DNA from: an uncultured Clostridia bacterium
GTDB taxonomy: Bacteria; Bacillota; Clostridia; TANB77; CAG-508
Direction of reading: 5' to 3'
NCBI GenBank assembly: GCA_934149075.1
Contig: CAKPDR010000005.1
Location: 1-64,000, forward strand
Length of the DNA stretch: 64,000 bases
Shown: positions 52,012 through 60,226 of the stretch, piece by piece
Numbering within the stretch: position 1 is the stretch's first letter
Layout: each line of letters starts with the position of its first letter
Program-made: the position numbers and the translations under genes
Notes under the pieces: model-generated
Database searches by the model: none
Seen by the model: only the letters and a program-made list of their open reading frames with translations
What the model was told of the DNA's origin: nothing

Positions 52012-53730
52012 TTATTTTAACGGAAGCCTCCGGCCACCTCCGCCACCTCCGAAGGAGCCTCCGCCTCCGCCTCCAGAAGAAAATCCCCCTCCTCCGGATG
52101 AGTAACTTTCGGCTCTCGATTTAGCCGATTGAGCAGCAGAAATTCCTCTATGAGAACTCATATTTATAAACATAACGTAATCATAAGATGTAAAGTTTGA
52201 TTGTTGAATTACTTCTGGATATATGTCTTTAAATTGTTTTGCAACTTTTTCTGCTATTCCCATAATTTGAGCAAAAATTAAATATTCTTCAAATAATTGA
52301 ACTTCAATTGCTTCTCTTTGCTTTATAAGTGTGTATTCATTCAAATATCTTTTAAGCCCTGCAAGTTCTATTGCCTCTTGTTTTAATTCATGTGTTGCTA
52401 CATATTTTTTGTTTTTGAATATCTTCATTTTTACTTCTTCTTTTTCTTCAATTAAACCTTCCTGTACAAGTTTATCTTTTTCCTTTTCTATTATTTTATC
52501 AAACCATGAAAGTATTTTTGAATAACTATGTTCACACCATCTTTCAAACTCTTTGCTTTCCAAATATCCATCTTTACTTGCTTCGTATAACATTTTAAAT
52601 ATTTCTTTTTCTTTAGGTTCTGAAAAACTTTCAGGATTAGCTTCTTTTAAAACAATAACTGTATTTTCCTTTTTAAATATTACTCCTGTTTCTTTTTCTT
52701 CTATTCTGATTTTACCTTCTTTAAGCCATTTTAATATTATTGCACCTAATATATCTGTTTTATTTTTTATAATATCATATTGATATCCTATGTAATAAGC
52801 TCTGTATATGTCTTTTTTGCAAGGAATATCTCTGAAGTATGGAACATCTTTAGGGATTTTCTTGCCTTCTAGTCCATAGTCTAACCCTTTCGCAGAATTT
52901 ACTGATTTTATTATCGCAAATATAATTATAACCCAGAATACAATTTGGAATAATATTACAATAATTGTAATAAGTACATCTGAGGCACTTACAGAATCTG
53001 TATATTTAGTTGCTCCTTCTTCTGCCATATTATAATAATGATCAAAGTCATAATCTAATTTATTTGTCGCATTAAATGTTCCTAATGGAAATTTAACTAA
53101 AATTGTCATATATTCATTTGTTGCTAATGTTCCATCTGATTGCATTTCAATATATCCATCATACACATAAGCTGTTCCACCATAATTTCCATATCCCCAA
53201 ACATCCGTTGTATCTGCTATATCAAAATTGGTATGAATCTTGATATATGCGTTTCCTATTGAATTTGAAAATTCATATGGTATTAAAGTCCAATATATCA
53301 TTTGTGCATCTGATGTTTCTGATACAAAATTCGTAATTGTATATTTAGCTGTATATGTGTGTGAACCGTATTCACTTATTCCCCAACAAAGTTCAACACC
53401 GTCTGAAAGTTTATTTATTCCACTTTTGTTTGCTTTGCTTTCTAATGTTCCTGATGTTTTCCAATACTCTAATTGTTCATATTCAGTATTTCCATCTATT
53501 ACTGTCAAATCTTTTATTTCCGAATTTCCTAAATTATAATATGGATGATATACCTCTGTTCCTTGGTTTACATTACATCTCCATTTTTCTGTTACAGTTG
53601 CATCTCCATTATCATCAACAAATATGTCCATATATATGCTTTGTATTGAATTTGCTTCTACTTTATTTCTTAATGAAAATAACGCGAATGTAAATAGAAA
53701 AATAAATATTATTTTAATTGTCTTTTTCAT
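52012..53730 (-). CDS. DUF2207 membrane protein with Gly-rich C-terminus
   Basis: About 572 residues. Signal peptide (MKKTIKIIFIFLFTFALFSLRNKVEA), an extracytoplasmic DUF2207 domain (IQSIYMDIFVDDNGDATVTEKW through YMTILVKFPLGTFNAT), a membrane helix (ASDVLITIIVILFQIVFWVII), a cytoplasmic domain of about 230 residues, and a C-terminal Ser/Gly tail (SSGGGGFSSGGGGGG) that is GC-rich. Start at 53730, six bases after AAGGGGG; two upstream ATGs are less well placed. Function unknown. Confidence 0.9.
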   Translation of the reverse strand: MKKTIKIIFIFLFTFALFSLRNKVEANSIQSIYMDIFVDDNGDATVTEKWRCNVNQGTEVYHPYYNLGNSEIKDLTVIDGNTEYEQLEYWKTSGTLESKANKSGINKLSDGVELCWGISEYGSHTYTAKYTITNFVSETSDAQMIYWTLIPYEFSNSIGNAYIKIHTNFDIADTTDVWGYGNYGGTAYVYDGYIEMQSDGTLATNEYMTILVKFPLGTFNATNKLDYDFDHYYNMAEEGATKYTDSVSASDVLITIIVILFQIVFWVIIIFAIIKSVNSAKGLDYGLEGKKIPKDVPYFRDIPCKKDIYRAYYIGYQYDIIKNKTDILGAIILKWLKEGKIRIEEKETGVIFKKENTVIVLKEANPESFSEPKEKEIFKMLYEASKDGYLESKEFERWCEHSYSKILSWFDKIIEKEKDKLVQEGLIEEKEEVKMKIFKNKKYVATHELKQEAIELAGLKRYLNEYTLIKQREAIEVQLFEEYLIFAQIMGIAEKVAKQFKDIYPEVIQQSNFTSYDYVMFINMSSHRGISAAQSAKSRAESYSSGGGGFSSGGGGGGSFGGGGGGRRLPLK

Positions 53731-53755
53731 AGACATCCCCCTTTTCTCGACTTTA

Positions 53756-53784
53756 ATTATCTCATACCCCCAAAAAATTATCAA
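53756..53784 (-). promoter_or_regulatory. Promoter of the DUF2207 gene
   Basis: -35 TTGATA (53779-53784), 17-bp spacer, -10 GATAAT (53756-53761), minus strand; divergent from the mutS2 promoter. Confidence 0.65.
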
Positions 53785-53811
53785 CACATTTTTCTATAAT
53801 AAATTTATTTA

Positions 53812-53840
53812 TTGAATTTTCTTGATTTTTATGCGATAAT
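53812..53840 (+). promoter_or_regulatory. Promoter of mutS2
   Basis: -35 TTGAAT (53812-53817), 17-bp spacer, -10 GATAAT (53835-53840). Confidence 0.65.
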
Positions 53841-53898
53841 ATAGGTATTCGCAGTTTAATTAATCAGCACGTTAGTGCCTTAAGAAAGGGAAAATAAG

Positions 53899-56313
53899 AT
53901 GAATAACAGTTTAAAAAAATTAGAATTTAACAAAATATTAGAAAGTGTATCAAATTATTGTAAAACATATATAGGAAAAAATTATGTATCAGAATTGCGA
54001 CCATCACAAGACAAAGAAAACATTCAAGAAATGCTAAATGAAACATCACAAGGGGTAATATTAATTCAAAGAAATAGTACACCACCACTTGGAGAAATTG
54101 CTGACATAACCGTTTATTTAAAAGCATTAGAAAGTTATGGAACTCTAAGCATAAAAGCATTATTAGAAATTCAAAACATTTTGCAAATGTCTGCAAATTT
54201 AAAAAAATACTTTGAAAAAGATTATCTTGAAACATCAGATTTTTCTGCAATTGAACAATATTTTCTTGATTTATATGTAAATCCAAGTATTGTAGCAACA
54301 TTTGCAAAATCAATTGTAGATGAAGATACAATTGCAGATACTGCATCCTCAAAATTACAAGATATACGTAGAAGAGAACGTAAAATTGAGCAAGATATAC
54401 GTTCAAAACTTAATGGAATTTTACATTCTTCTACATATTCAAAATATATGAGAGAAAATCTTGTAACTATTCGTAATGGCCGTTTTGTAATACCTGTAAA
54501 AGAAGAATATCGTGGTGCTGTTAAAGGATTTGTACATGATATGTCAAGTAGTGGATCAACAGTATTTATAGAACCAATTGCAGTATTTGATCTAAATAAT
54601 GAACTTTCAAATCTACATATTGAAGAAGAACTTGAAATTGAAAGAATTCTACAAAATTTAAGTGGCTTATTATATCCATACACAACAGAACTTGAAAACA
54701 ATGTTCAATTAATAGGAAAACTTGATTTTATATTTGCAAAGGCTCATTATTCTTTAAATTTACATTGTACTACACCAGAAATAAATGACGAAAAATTTAT
54801 AGATTTTAAAAATGCACGTCATCCTTTAATAGACCCTGCAAATGTAGTTCCAATCTCTGTAGGATTAGGAAAAGATTTCTCAAGTCTAATCATAACAGGG
54901 CCAAACACTGGCGGAAAAACAGTCACTCTAAAAACAATAGGGCTATTATCTGCAATGGCATGTAGTGGCTTAAATATCCCAGTAGAAGAACATTCTAGTT
55001 TTTATATATTTGACCACATATTTGCGGATATAGGGGATGAACAAAGCATAAGTGAATCATTAAGTACCTTTTCATCACATATGAGTAATATTGTAAAAAT
55101 CACGCAAACAGCTACATCTAACAGCCTTATACTTGTTGACGAATTAGGTTCTGGAACAGACCCTCTTGAAGGCGCACATCTTGCAATAAGCATTTTACAA
55201 TACTTTACAGAGATGAAATGTCTTACAGTTGCAACATCACATTATCAAGAATTAAAAAAATATGCACTTGTAACGCCTGGTTTTAAAAATGCTAGTGTAG
55301 AATTTGATATAGAAAACTTAAGACCAACATATCGTCTATTAATTGGTATACCAGGAAAAAGTAATGCTTTTGCAATAAGTAGAAAACTTGGATTAGACGA
55401 AAATATTATAGAACGTGCATCTTCTATGATAGACAAAGAAACTATAAATTTAGAAGATTTATTAAAAAACATCTATGACAGCAAATCAAAAATTGAAGAT
55501 GAAAAAATCCGTACTTCAATTGCTTTAAGAGAAGCAGAAGAATTACGAAACTCATTAAAACATCAACATTCAAATGTATCGAATAAAGAAAAGGAATTAA
55601 TCGCTAATGCAAAACAAGAAGCAAAACAAATTTTACTTGATGCAAAAGAAACTGCAAATTCAATAATAAAAGACATGAACTCTGCCCCATCTGCATCTAA
55701 AGCAAATAAACTTAGAAATGCTTTAAACGAAAAAATTTCTTCTATTAACACAAATGCAGAAGATGTCGAATTATCTGACAATCTACTCCCTGCAATTGCA
55801 CGAGAAGAAATCAAGCCTGGTTTAAATGTATATGTAAGTAATTTAAAAGCAAATGGTGTTGTCGTTTCTAATATCTCAAAAGATGACACTGTTCAGGTTC
55901 AAATCGGTATAATGAAAATGAAAGTTGATATAAAAAATTTGCAAGAAACAGCAACAAGTTCAAAAGCATCTGTGTCAGCATCTTCTGCCAAACCTTCTGC
56001 AAAATCTGCAAAAAATAAATCTGAAAATTATTCTTATGTTGGACGTTCATCATTAAAAGCACAAAATGTAAGTCCAGAAATCAACTTACTAGGTCTTACT
56101 GTTGATGAAGCAATTCCTATTGTAGATAAATATTTAGATGATTGCTATATTGCTAAACTTTCTCCAGTTCGCATTGTACATGGAAAAGGTACTGGTGCTT
56201 TGCGTAATGGAATCCATCATTATCTTAAGTCTAACAAATTGGTTGACAACTTTAGACTTGGTACTTTTGGTGAAGGCGAAATGGGAGTAACTATAGTTAA
56301 TTTGAAATTGTAA
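53899..56313 (+). CDS. mutS2: Endonuclease MutS2
   Basis: 804 residues. MutS-like ATPase with C-terminal Smr nuclease domain; in Firmicutes it acts against homologous recombination and in rescue of collided ribosomes. Core/lever region to about residue 300, Walker A GPNTGGKTVTLKT near 333-345, Walker B LILVDELGSGTDP, ATSHYQELKKYA, coiled coil (about 510-590), and the Smr domain (INLLGLTVDEAIPIVDKYLD, HGKGTGALRNGIHHYL). AAGAAAGGG precedes the ATG. Convergent with spoVT, with two palindromes between. Confidence 0.96.
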   Translation: MNNSLKKLEFNKILESVSNYCKTYIGKNYVSELRPSQDKENIQEMLNETSQGVILIQRNSTPPLGEIADITVYLKALESYGTLSIKALLEIQNILQMSANLKKYFEKDYLETSDFSAIEQYFLDLYVNPSIVATFAKSIVDEDTIADTASSKLQDIRRRERKIEQDIRSKLNGILHSSTYSKYMRENLVTIRNGRFVIPVKEEYRGAVKGFVHDMSSSGSTVFIEPIAVFDLNNELSNLHIEEELEIERILQNLSGLLYPYTTELENNVQLIGKLDFIFAKAHYSLNLHCTTPEINDEKFIDFKNARHPLIDPANVVPISVGLGKDFSSLIITGPNTGGKTVTLKTIGLLSAMACSGLNIPVEEHSSFYIFDHIFADIGDEQSISESLSTFSSHMSNIVKITQTATSNSLILVDELGSGTDPLEGAHLAISILQYFTEMKCLTVATSHYQELKKYALVTPGFKNASVEFDIENLRPTYRLLIGIPGKSNAFAISRKLGLDENIIERASSMIDKETINLEDLLKNIYDSKSKIEDEKIRTSIALREAEELRNSLKHQHSNVSNKEKELIANAKQEAKQILLDAKETANSIIKDMNSAPSASKANKLRNALNEKISSINTNAEDVELSDNLLPAIAREEIKPGLNVYVSNLKANGVVVSNISKDDTVQVQIGIMKMKVDIKNLQETATSSKASVSASSAKPSAKSAKNKSENYSYVGRSSLKAQNVSPEINLLGLTVDEAIPIVDKYLDDCYIAKLSPVRIVHGKGTGALRNGIHHYLKSNKLVDNFRLGTFGEGEMGVTIVNLKL

Positions 56314-56314
56314 T

Positions 56315-56377
56315 GGGACAAAATGTACCCGGTACATTTTGTCCCAGGGCAATTTTGTACCGGGTACATTTTTGCCC
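56315..56377. repeat. Two 31-nt palindromes between mutS2 and spoVT
   Basis: The first palindrome (56315-56345) is a perfect 15-bp stem around one central base, GGGACAAAATGTACC and its complement. The second (56347-56377) is the same kind of unit, GGGCAATTTTGTACC with three mismatches, sharing the core GTACCnGGTAC. They may form a bidirectional terminator, but lack T-runs; they look like REP-type palindromic elements. Confidence 0.8.
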
Positions 56378-56380
56378 ATT

Positions 56381-56935
56381 TTAAATTTCCATTTGACTTC
56401 CCAAAAAAGATGCAGCAGATTGAGCTACCTTTTTCTCTACTTCATTCATTTTTGTATTAGACTCCTTAGATAATAGAATTACAGTTCCTATTGTATCTCC
56501 ATTTGATATGATTGGATAAACAACTTGTGCATTATATTTTCTTTCATTATTATCATTTTTTGTTATCGGAACGGCAACATCACTATTTTCTTTACTTGTG
56601 TATATTTCTTTATCTTCCATTAATTGTTCTAGTTCGTCACTTACGTTTTGCTCTAAAAATTCTTTTTTTGGTCCTCCTGAAATTGCTATTACTGTATCTT
56701 TGTCTGTTATACATGCAATATGTCCTGTAGTTCTTGATAGTGTTTCTGCATATCCTGTTGCAAATTCTGACAATTCACCAATTGGCGAATATTTTTTCAA
56801 TATTACTTGTCCTTCTCTATCTGTAAATATTTCTAAAGGTTCCCCTTCTTTTATACGTAATGTTTTTCTTATTTCTTTTGGAATTACAACTCTACCTAAA
56901 TCATCTATTCTTCTTACAACTCCTGTTGCTTTCAT
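56381..56935 (-). CDS. spoVT: Stage V sporulation protein T (SpoVT)
   Basis: 184 residues. N-terminal AbrB/SpoVT DNA-binding domain (MKATGVVRRIDDLGRVVIPKEIRKTLRI) and C-terminal GAF-like domain, the SpoVT arrangement; a forespore regulator of sigma-G genes. Start at ATG 56935 after AAAAAGGAGG; the longer frame to 57199 overlaps the tmRNA start and is not real. Supports spore formation by the host. Confidence 0.95.
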   Translation of the reverse strand: MKATGVVRRIDDLGRVVIPKEIRKTLRIKEGEPLEIFTDREGQVILKKYSPIGELSEFATGYAETLSRTTGHIACITDKDTVIAISGGPKKEFLEQNVSDELEQLMEDKEIYTSKENSDVAVPITKNDNNERKYNAQVVYPIISNGDTIGTVILLSKESNTKMNEVEKKVAQSAASFLGSQMEI

Positions 56936-57041
56936 ATTCTTCCTCCTTTTTGTTTTTCTAAGTATATTCTTATTATGACAAAAAAGGAAAAAAATATACA
57001 TATTTGTCACACAACATTTTTTAAAATTTATGTAAATTTTC

Positions 57042-57070
57042 TTGAAAAAAATTTTTTTATAGTTTATAAT
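57042..57070 (+). promoter_or_regulatory. Promoter of ssrA
   Basis: -35 TTGAAA (57042-57047), 17-bp spacer, perfect -10 TATAAT (57065-57070), 12 bases upstream of the mature tmRNA 5' end. Confidence 0.82.
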
Positions 57071-57082
57071 AATTATACATAT

Positions 57083-57434
57083 GGGGATGTAATGGTTTCG
57101 ACATTGCATTGGAAACATGAATAGCGAGTAGTGGATTCTCGTTTGCCACTTTAAAAAACGGGAAATTAAATATAAACGCTGATAATACAGAATTAGCATT
57201 TGCTGCCTAATTGCAGCATCGCCAATTAAGATATCCCCACATATTTTAATATGGTGTCATTATAGTGGGAAACAAAACTGCTTTTTCTACGAAAGCAGTG
57301 GGTATTTAGTAGATATATTTAATAATTGTTTGTTTGTTAATGATTGTTGAATGAATTTTAATAATAAACTGCACTCGGAGAAGTTTATGTGGATGGTGTA
57401 GTGGACAGGGGTTCGACTCCCCTCATCTCCACCA
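57083..57434 (+). ncRNA. ssrA: Transfer-messenger RNA (tmRNA)
   Basis: 352-nt tmRNA of the one-piece type. The 5' end GGGGATGTAATGGTTTCGACA and 3' end GGGGTTCGACTCCCCTCATCTCCACCA pair as the alanyl-tRNA-like part (acceptor GGGGATG with CATCTCC, one G-T pair). The tag reading frame at 57178-57210 ends ...ELAFAA then TAA; the probable tag is ADNTELAFAA, though whether the resume codon is GCT or the preceding AAC is uncertain. Pseudoknot-rich middle (GCAGCATCGCC, GGGAAACAAAACTGC). It rescues stalled ribosomes with SmpB. Confidence 0.97.
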
Positions 57435-57473
57435 AACAAGTAAAAAGGGGCTGTAAAAAAGTCCCATATTTTA

Positions 57474-57502
57474 TTGATTTTTTATGTAAAATATTGTATA
57501 AT
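57474..57502 (+). promoter_or_regulatory. Promoter of the 119-aa membrane protein gene
   Basis: -35 TTGATT (57474-57479), 17-bp spacer, -10 TATAAT (57497-57502), in the gap after ssrA. A leader of about 100 bases follows with no recognised element. Confidence 0.7.
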
Positions 57503-57613
57503 ATATTTAAGTGTAATTTTTTTATTCCTTATTCACTAATTAGTGGTGGAAAAACTTCCCACTTTTAGTTTTACATATATGAAAATACAACATAAAAGAG
57601 GAGGACATATACT

Positions 57614-57973
57614 ATGTCAAAAATTTCAGAAAGATTTACACTAATTTTTTGGTTCGCTTGCTTAACACTAAGTTTTTTTATAAACAAACTAGGATATGCG
57701 GAACAGGGAAAAGCATTTTTGGTGGTATACATATGTGGCTATATTGCTTTCACAATTCGTTTAATTATTCTCTTTATTTCTTTTGGAAACAGTTTAATTG
57801 AACGGATTACAGCAGCAGTATATACAGCTTTCATTTATATAGCTGTTATACTTACAGTCATGTTAATAACTTATTTAGTATCTTTGCTTTTCAATGAAAA
57901 CTTTTACATCGAATTGCAAATAATAACATTTTTCCAATGTTTATTTGGATACCGCTATCAAAAAAATGCTTAG
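57614..57973 (+). CDS. Small four-helix membrane protein, function unknown
   Basis: 119 residues with about four hydrophobic helices (7-26, 34-58, 67-92, 98-112) and short loops; not recognised. AGAGGAGG lies about ten bases before the ATG. Own promoter and a strong terminator at 57978, so a single-gene unit. Confidence 0.75.
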   Translation: MSKISERFTLIFWFACLTLSFFINKLGYAEQGKAFLVVYICGYIAFTIRLIILFISFGNSLIERITAAVYTAFIYIAVILTVMLITYLVSLLFNENFYIELQIITFFQCLFGYRYQKNA

Positions 57974-57977
57974 CAAC

Positions 57978-58016
57978 CAACAAAAAGAAACCTTTTCTAA
58001 AAAGGTTTCTTTTTGT
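57978..58016. terminator. Bidirectional terminator
   Basis: A stem of about 17 bp, ACAAAAAGAAACCTTTT with its complement, tiny loop, T-runs on both sides. It serves the plus-strand gene ending at 57973 and the guaD-like gene ending at 58029. Confidence 0.92.
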
Positions 58017-58028
58017 TTCATATATCTT

Positions 58029-58490
58029 TTAATATATTACTCCATTTTCTTTTTTATACTCTTCAAAAGCCTGTATACATTCATCTCTATCCATTTGTTT
58101 CAAATTAATTAAATCCTTATTTTCACCTTTTAGATATTGATATATAATATCGTCTCTAAAGCCAATATTTCCTGCGTCCTCTTTTGTACAGCCATAATAC
58201 ACTGTCTTTATATTTGCCCATATTATCGCTGATAAACACATTGGACATGGCTCACATGAAGTATATAAAATGTAATCTGATAAGTCATATGTTTTTAGTT
58301 TTTCACATGCTGTTCTTATTGCTACTACTTCCGCATGTGCTGTTGGATCATTGCTACATAACACCATATTGTTTCCTTCTGCAATTATATTTCCTTCCTT
58401 GTCTGTTATAACTGCTCCAAATGGACCTCCTTCTTTATTTTTAAATCCTTGTATCGATTTATTTTTTGCTATTTCCATGTATTTATTCAT
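58029..58490 (-). CDS. Nucleoside/guanine deaminase (CDA fold), GuaD-like
   Basis: 153 residues, cytidine-deaminase-fold zinc enzyme. Zinc/catalytic motif TAHAEVVAI (His/Glu) and CEPCPMCLSAI (Cys-Cys), GGPFGAVI near the N-terminus, and a C-terminus resembling Bacillus guanine deaminase more than tRNA adenosine deaminase TadA. It would deaminate guanine to xanthine. AAAGGAAA precedes the ATG. Single gene, divergent from the M14 peptidase. Confidence 0.85.
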   Translation of the reverse strand: MNKYMEIAKNKSIQGFKNKEGGPFGAVITDKEGNIIAEGNNMVLCSNDPTAHAEVVAIRTACEKLKTYDLSDYILYTSCEPCPMCLSAIIWANIKTVYYGCTKEDAGNIGFRDDIIYQYLKGENKDLINLKQMDRDECIQAFEEYKKENGVIY

Positions 58491-58628
58491 GATTAAATTT
58501 CCTTTCTTTTATAATAAATTAATGCTTTTTTCTATTTTTATTTATATCACATATTTTGTTTTTTGTCATATAATATTACAATTATTATTATGTCATTTTC
58601 TACAAAAATGACTAGAAACGAGGTTATT

Positions 58629-59535
58629 ATGGACGATTTTGTTTTTAGCTCTAATTTATTATATGAAAATTTAAACATTATTAAGCAAACATATCCTTTT
58701 GTGCAAACTGGATCTGCTGGCAAAAGTATTATGGGAAAAGATATTTCTTATGTTAAAGTTGGTCGAGGTTCAAAAGAAGTTTTTTATTCTGCTAGCTTTC
58801 ATGCCAATGAATGGATTACATCTATTGTTCTTTTAGAATTCTTGTACGAATATTGTAATTCAATTCAAAATAATTCCACTATTTTTGGCTTTCCAGCACG
58901 AAGATTATTTGAAACAGTTTCTATTTATCTTATGCCTTTAGTTAATCCTGATGGTGTTGACTTAGTTACTGGTGCTCTTCCAAGAACATCCCCTTCGTAT
59001 AAACAGGCTGAAAAAATTGCTTATGGATTTGCAACAATTCCTTTTCCAGATGGATGGAAGTCCAATATTCGTGGTGTAGATTTAAACCTTCAATTTCCTG
59101 CGGAATGGGAAAAAGCTCGTCAAATAAAATATAATCAAGGATTTACCCGGACCAGCACCACGTGATTTTGTTGGATATGGTCCTCTTACTGAACCTGAAG
59201 CCTTGGCTGTTTATAATTTTACATTACAACATAATTTTAAACTAATTTTGACTTACCATTCACAAGGTGAAGTAATTTATTGGCAATTTCAAAATTATAA
59301 TCCACCAAACGCTTTATTTATTGGTAGACAGTTGGCAAATGTTAGTGGCTATGCACTTGAACCCACTCCTTATAATTCTAGTTTTGCCGGTTATAAAGAC
59401 TGGTTCATTCAAAATTATAATAGACCTGGATATACAATTGAAGTAGGACTTGGTACTAATCCACTTCCTATAACTCAATTTAGAAAAATATATGAAGATA
59501 ATTTAGGAATATTGGTTTTAGGTGCAATTTTATAA
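58629..59535 (+). pseudogene. M14 family zinc carboxypeptidase-like gene, +1 frameshift
   Basis: Homologue of gamma-D-glutamyl-diamino acid endopeptidases (M14), which cut peptidoglycan peptides. The first frame holds the zinc motif SFHANEW (His, Glu), LMPLVNPDGVDLV and GVDLNLQFPA, then ends at 59165. The rest (GPAPRDFVGYGPLTEPEA, the zinc His in LTYHSQGEVIYW, and catalytic Glu in TIEVGLGTNPL) continues in another frame to 59535. One extra base lies within the CCC run near 59147-59149; the total 907 bases is 302 codons plus one. No signal peptide. Start ATG 58629 after GAGGT. Confidence 0.88.
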
Positions 59536-59543
59536 ATTAGTTC

Positions 59544-59574
59544 AAAAACTCTCATGTATTTGTGGGAGTTTTTT
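59544..59574 (+). terminator. Terminator of the M14 peptidase gene
   Basis: AAAACTCTCA/TGGGAGTTTT stem with G-T pairs and TTTTTT, downstream of the plus-strand gene. Confidence 0.75.
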
Positions 59575-59581
59575 CTAATGC

Positions 59582-59610
59582 TTGACAAATCTTCCCATTT
59601 ATGGTATACT
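59582..59610 (+). promoter_or_regulatory. Promoter and possible operator of the TetR/YhgE operon
   Basis: -35 TTGACA (59582-59587), 17-bp spacer, -10 TATACT (59605-59610). Downstream, before the ribosome site, the inverted pair TGTA...TACA (59626-59639) could be the operator of the repressor. Confidence 0.75.
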
Positions 59611-59652
59611 GAATAACTGAAATAGTGTATTAGTGTACAGGAGGTGTTAATT

Positions 59653-60219
59653 TTGAAAGAAGAGCAAATTATAGAAGTTGCAAGAGCGTTATTCCATAAA
59701 TTTGGTTTTAAAAAAGTATCTATGGATGAAATTGCTAGAGAAGCTGGTGTTACCAAAAAAACAATTTATCGTTATTTTGATAGTAAAGAAGCTTTGTTAA
59801 AATATTTCATACAAGAAGAAATTCAAAATATGAAATCAATTGTAGAAAAAGTTGAAAGCAAAAATATGGACTTTTTTGATACTGTAAATGAATCTATATG
59901 TAAATTATTAAAATACAGAAAAGAGAAAGATTTTTTAAATATAATTTCAAAAGAGGCTGAATGGTTAAAAGACCCAATTATTATAAAAAATCTAGCATTA
60001 ATTGACACACAAATTCAAAATTACATCAAAAGCAAATTGCAAAAAGCAAAAGAAAAGGGTTTTATAGAATTCACCGACCTAGATGTAACTGCATTTTTAG
60101 TTTATAAAATGTATATTGCACTAATTATTGAGTGGAACGACAAAGACAAAACAATGGATGAACAAAAGATAGCAAATAGTATTTCAGAGATTATAAAAAA
60201 AGGATTAAGAAAGGAATGA
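59653..60219 (+). CDS. TetR/AcrR family transcriptional regulator
   Basis: 188 residues. N-terminal helix-turn-helix (IIEVARALFHKFGFKKVSMDEIAREAGVTKKTIYRYFDSKEALL) and a helical ligand-binding C-terminus. I start at the TTG at 59653, eight bases after AGGAGG; a GTG at 59644 overlaps that site. It ends seven bases before the YhgE/Pip gene and most likely represses it, as in other TetR-YhgE pairs. Confidence 0.93.
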   Translation: MKEEQIIEVARALFHKFGFKKVSMDEIAREAGVTKKTIYRYFDSKEALLKYFIQEEIQNMKSIVEKVESKNMDFFDTVNESICKLLKYRKEKDFLNIISKEAEWLKDPIIIKNLALIDTQIQNYIKSKLQKAKEKGFIEFTDLDVTAFLVYKMYIALIIEWNDKDKTMDEQKIANSISEIIKKGLRKE

Positions 60220-60226
60220 TTTTATT

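Noticed and set aside
53927..54701. Minus-strand open frames opposite mutS2
   Set aside because: Antisense to conserved MutS2 sequence, rich in Leu/Tyr/Ser from AT-rich complement, no start signals.
56936..57199. N-terminal extension of SpoVT
   Set aside because: The extension would overlap the ssrA promoter and 5' end and has no ribosome site; MKATG with AAGGAGG is the proper start.
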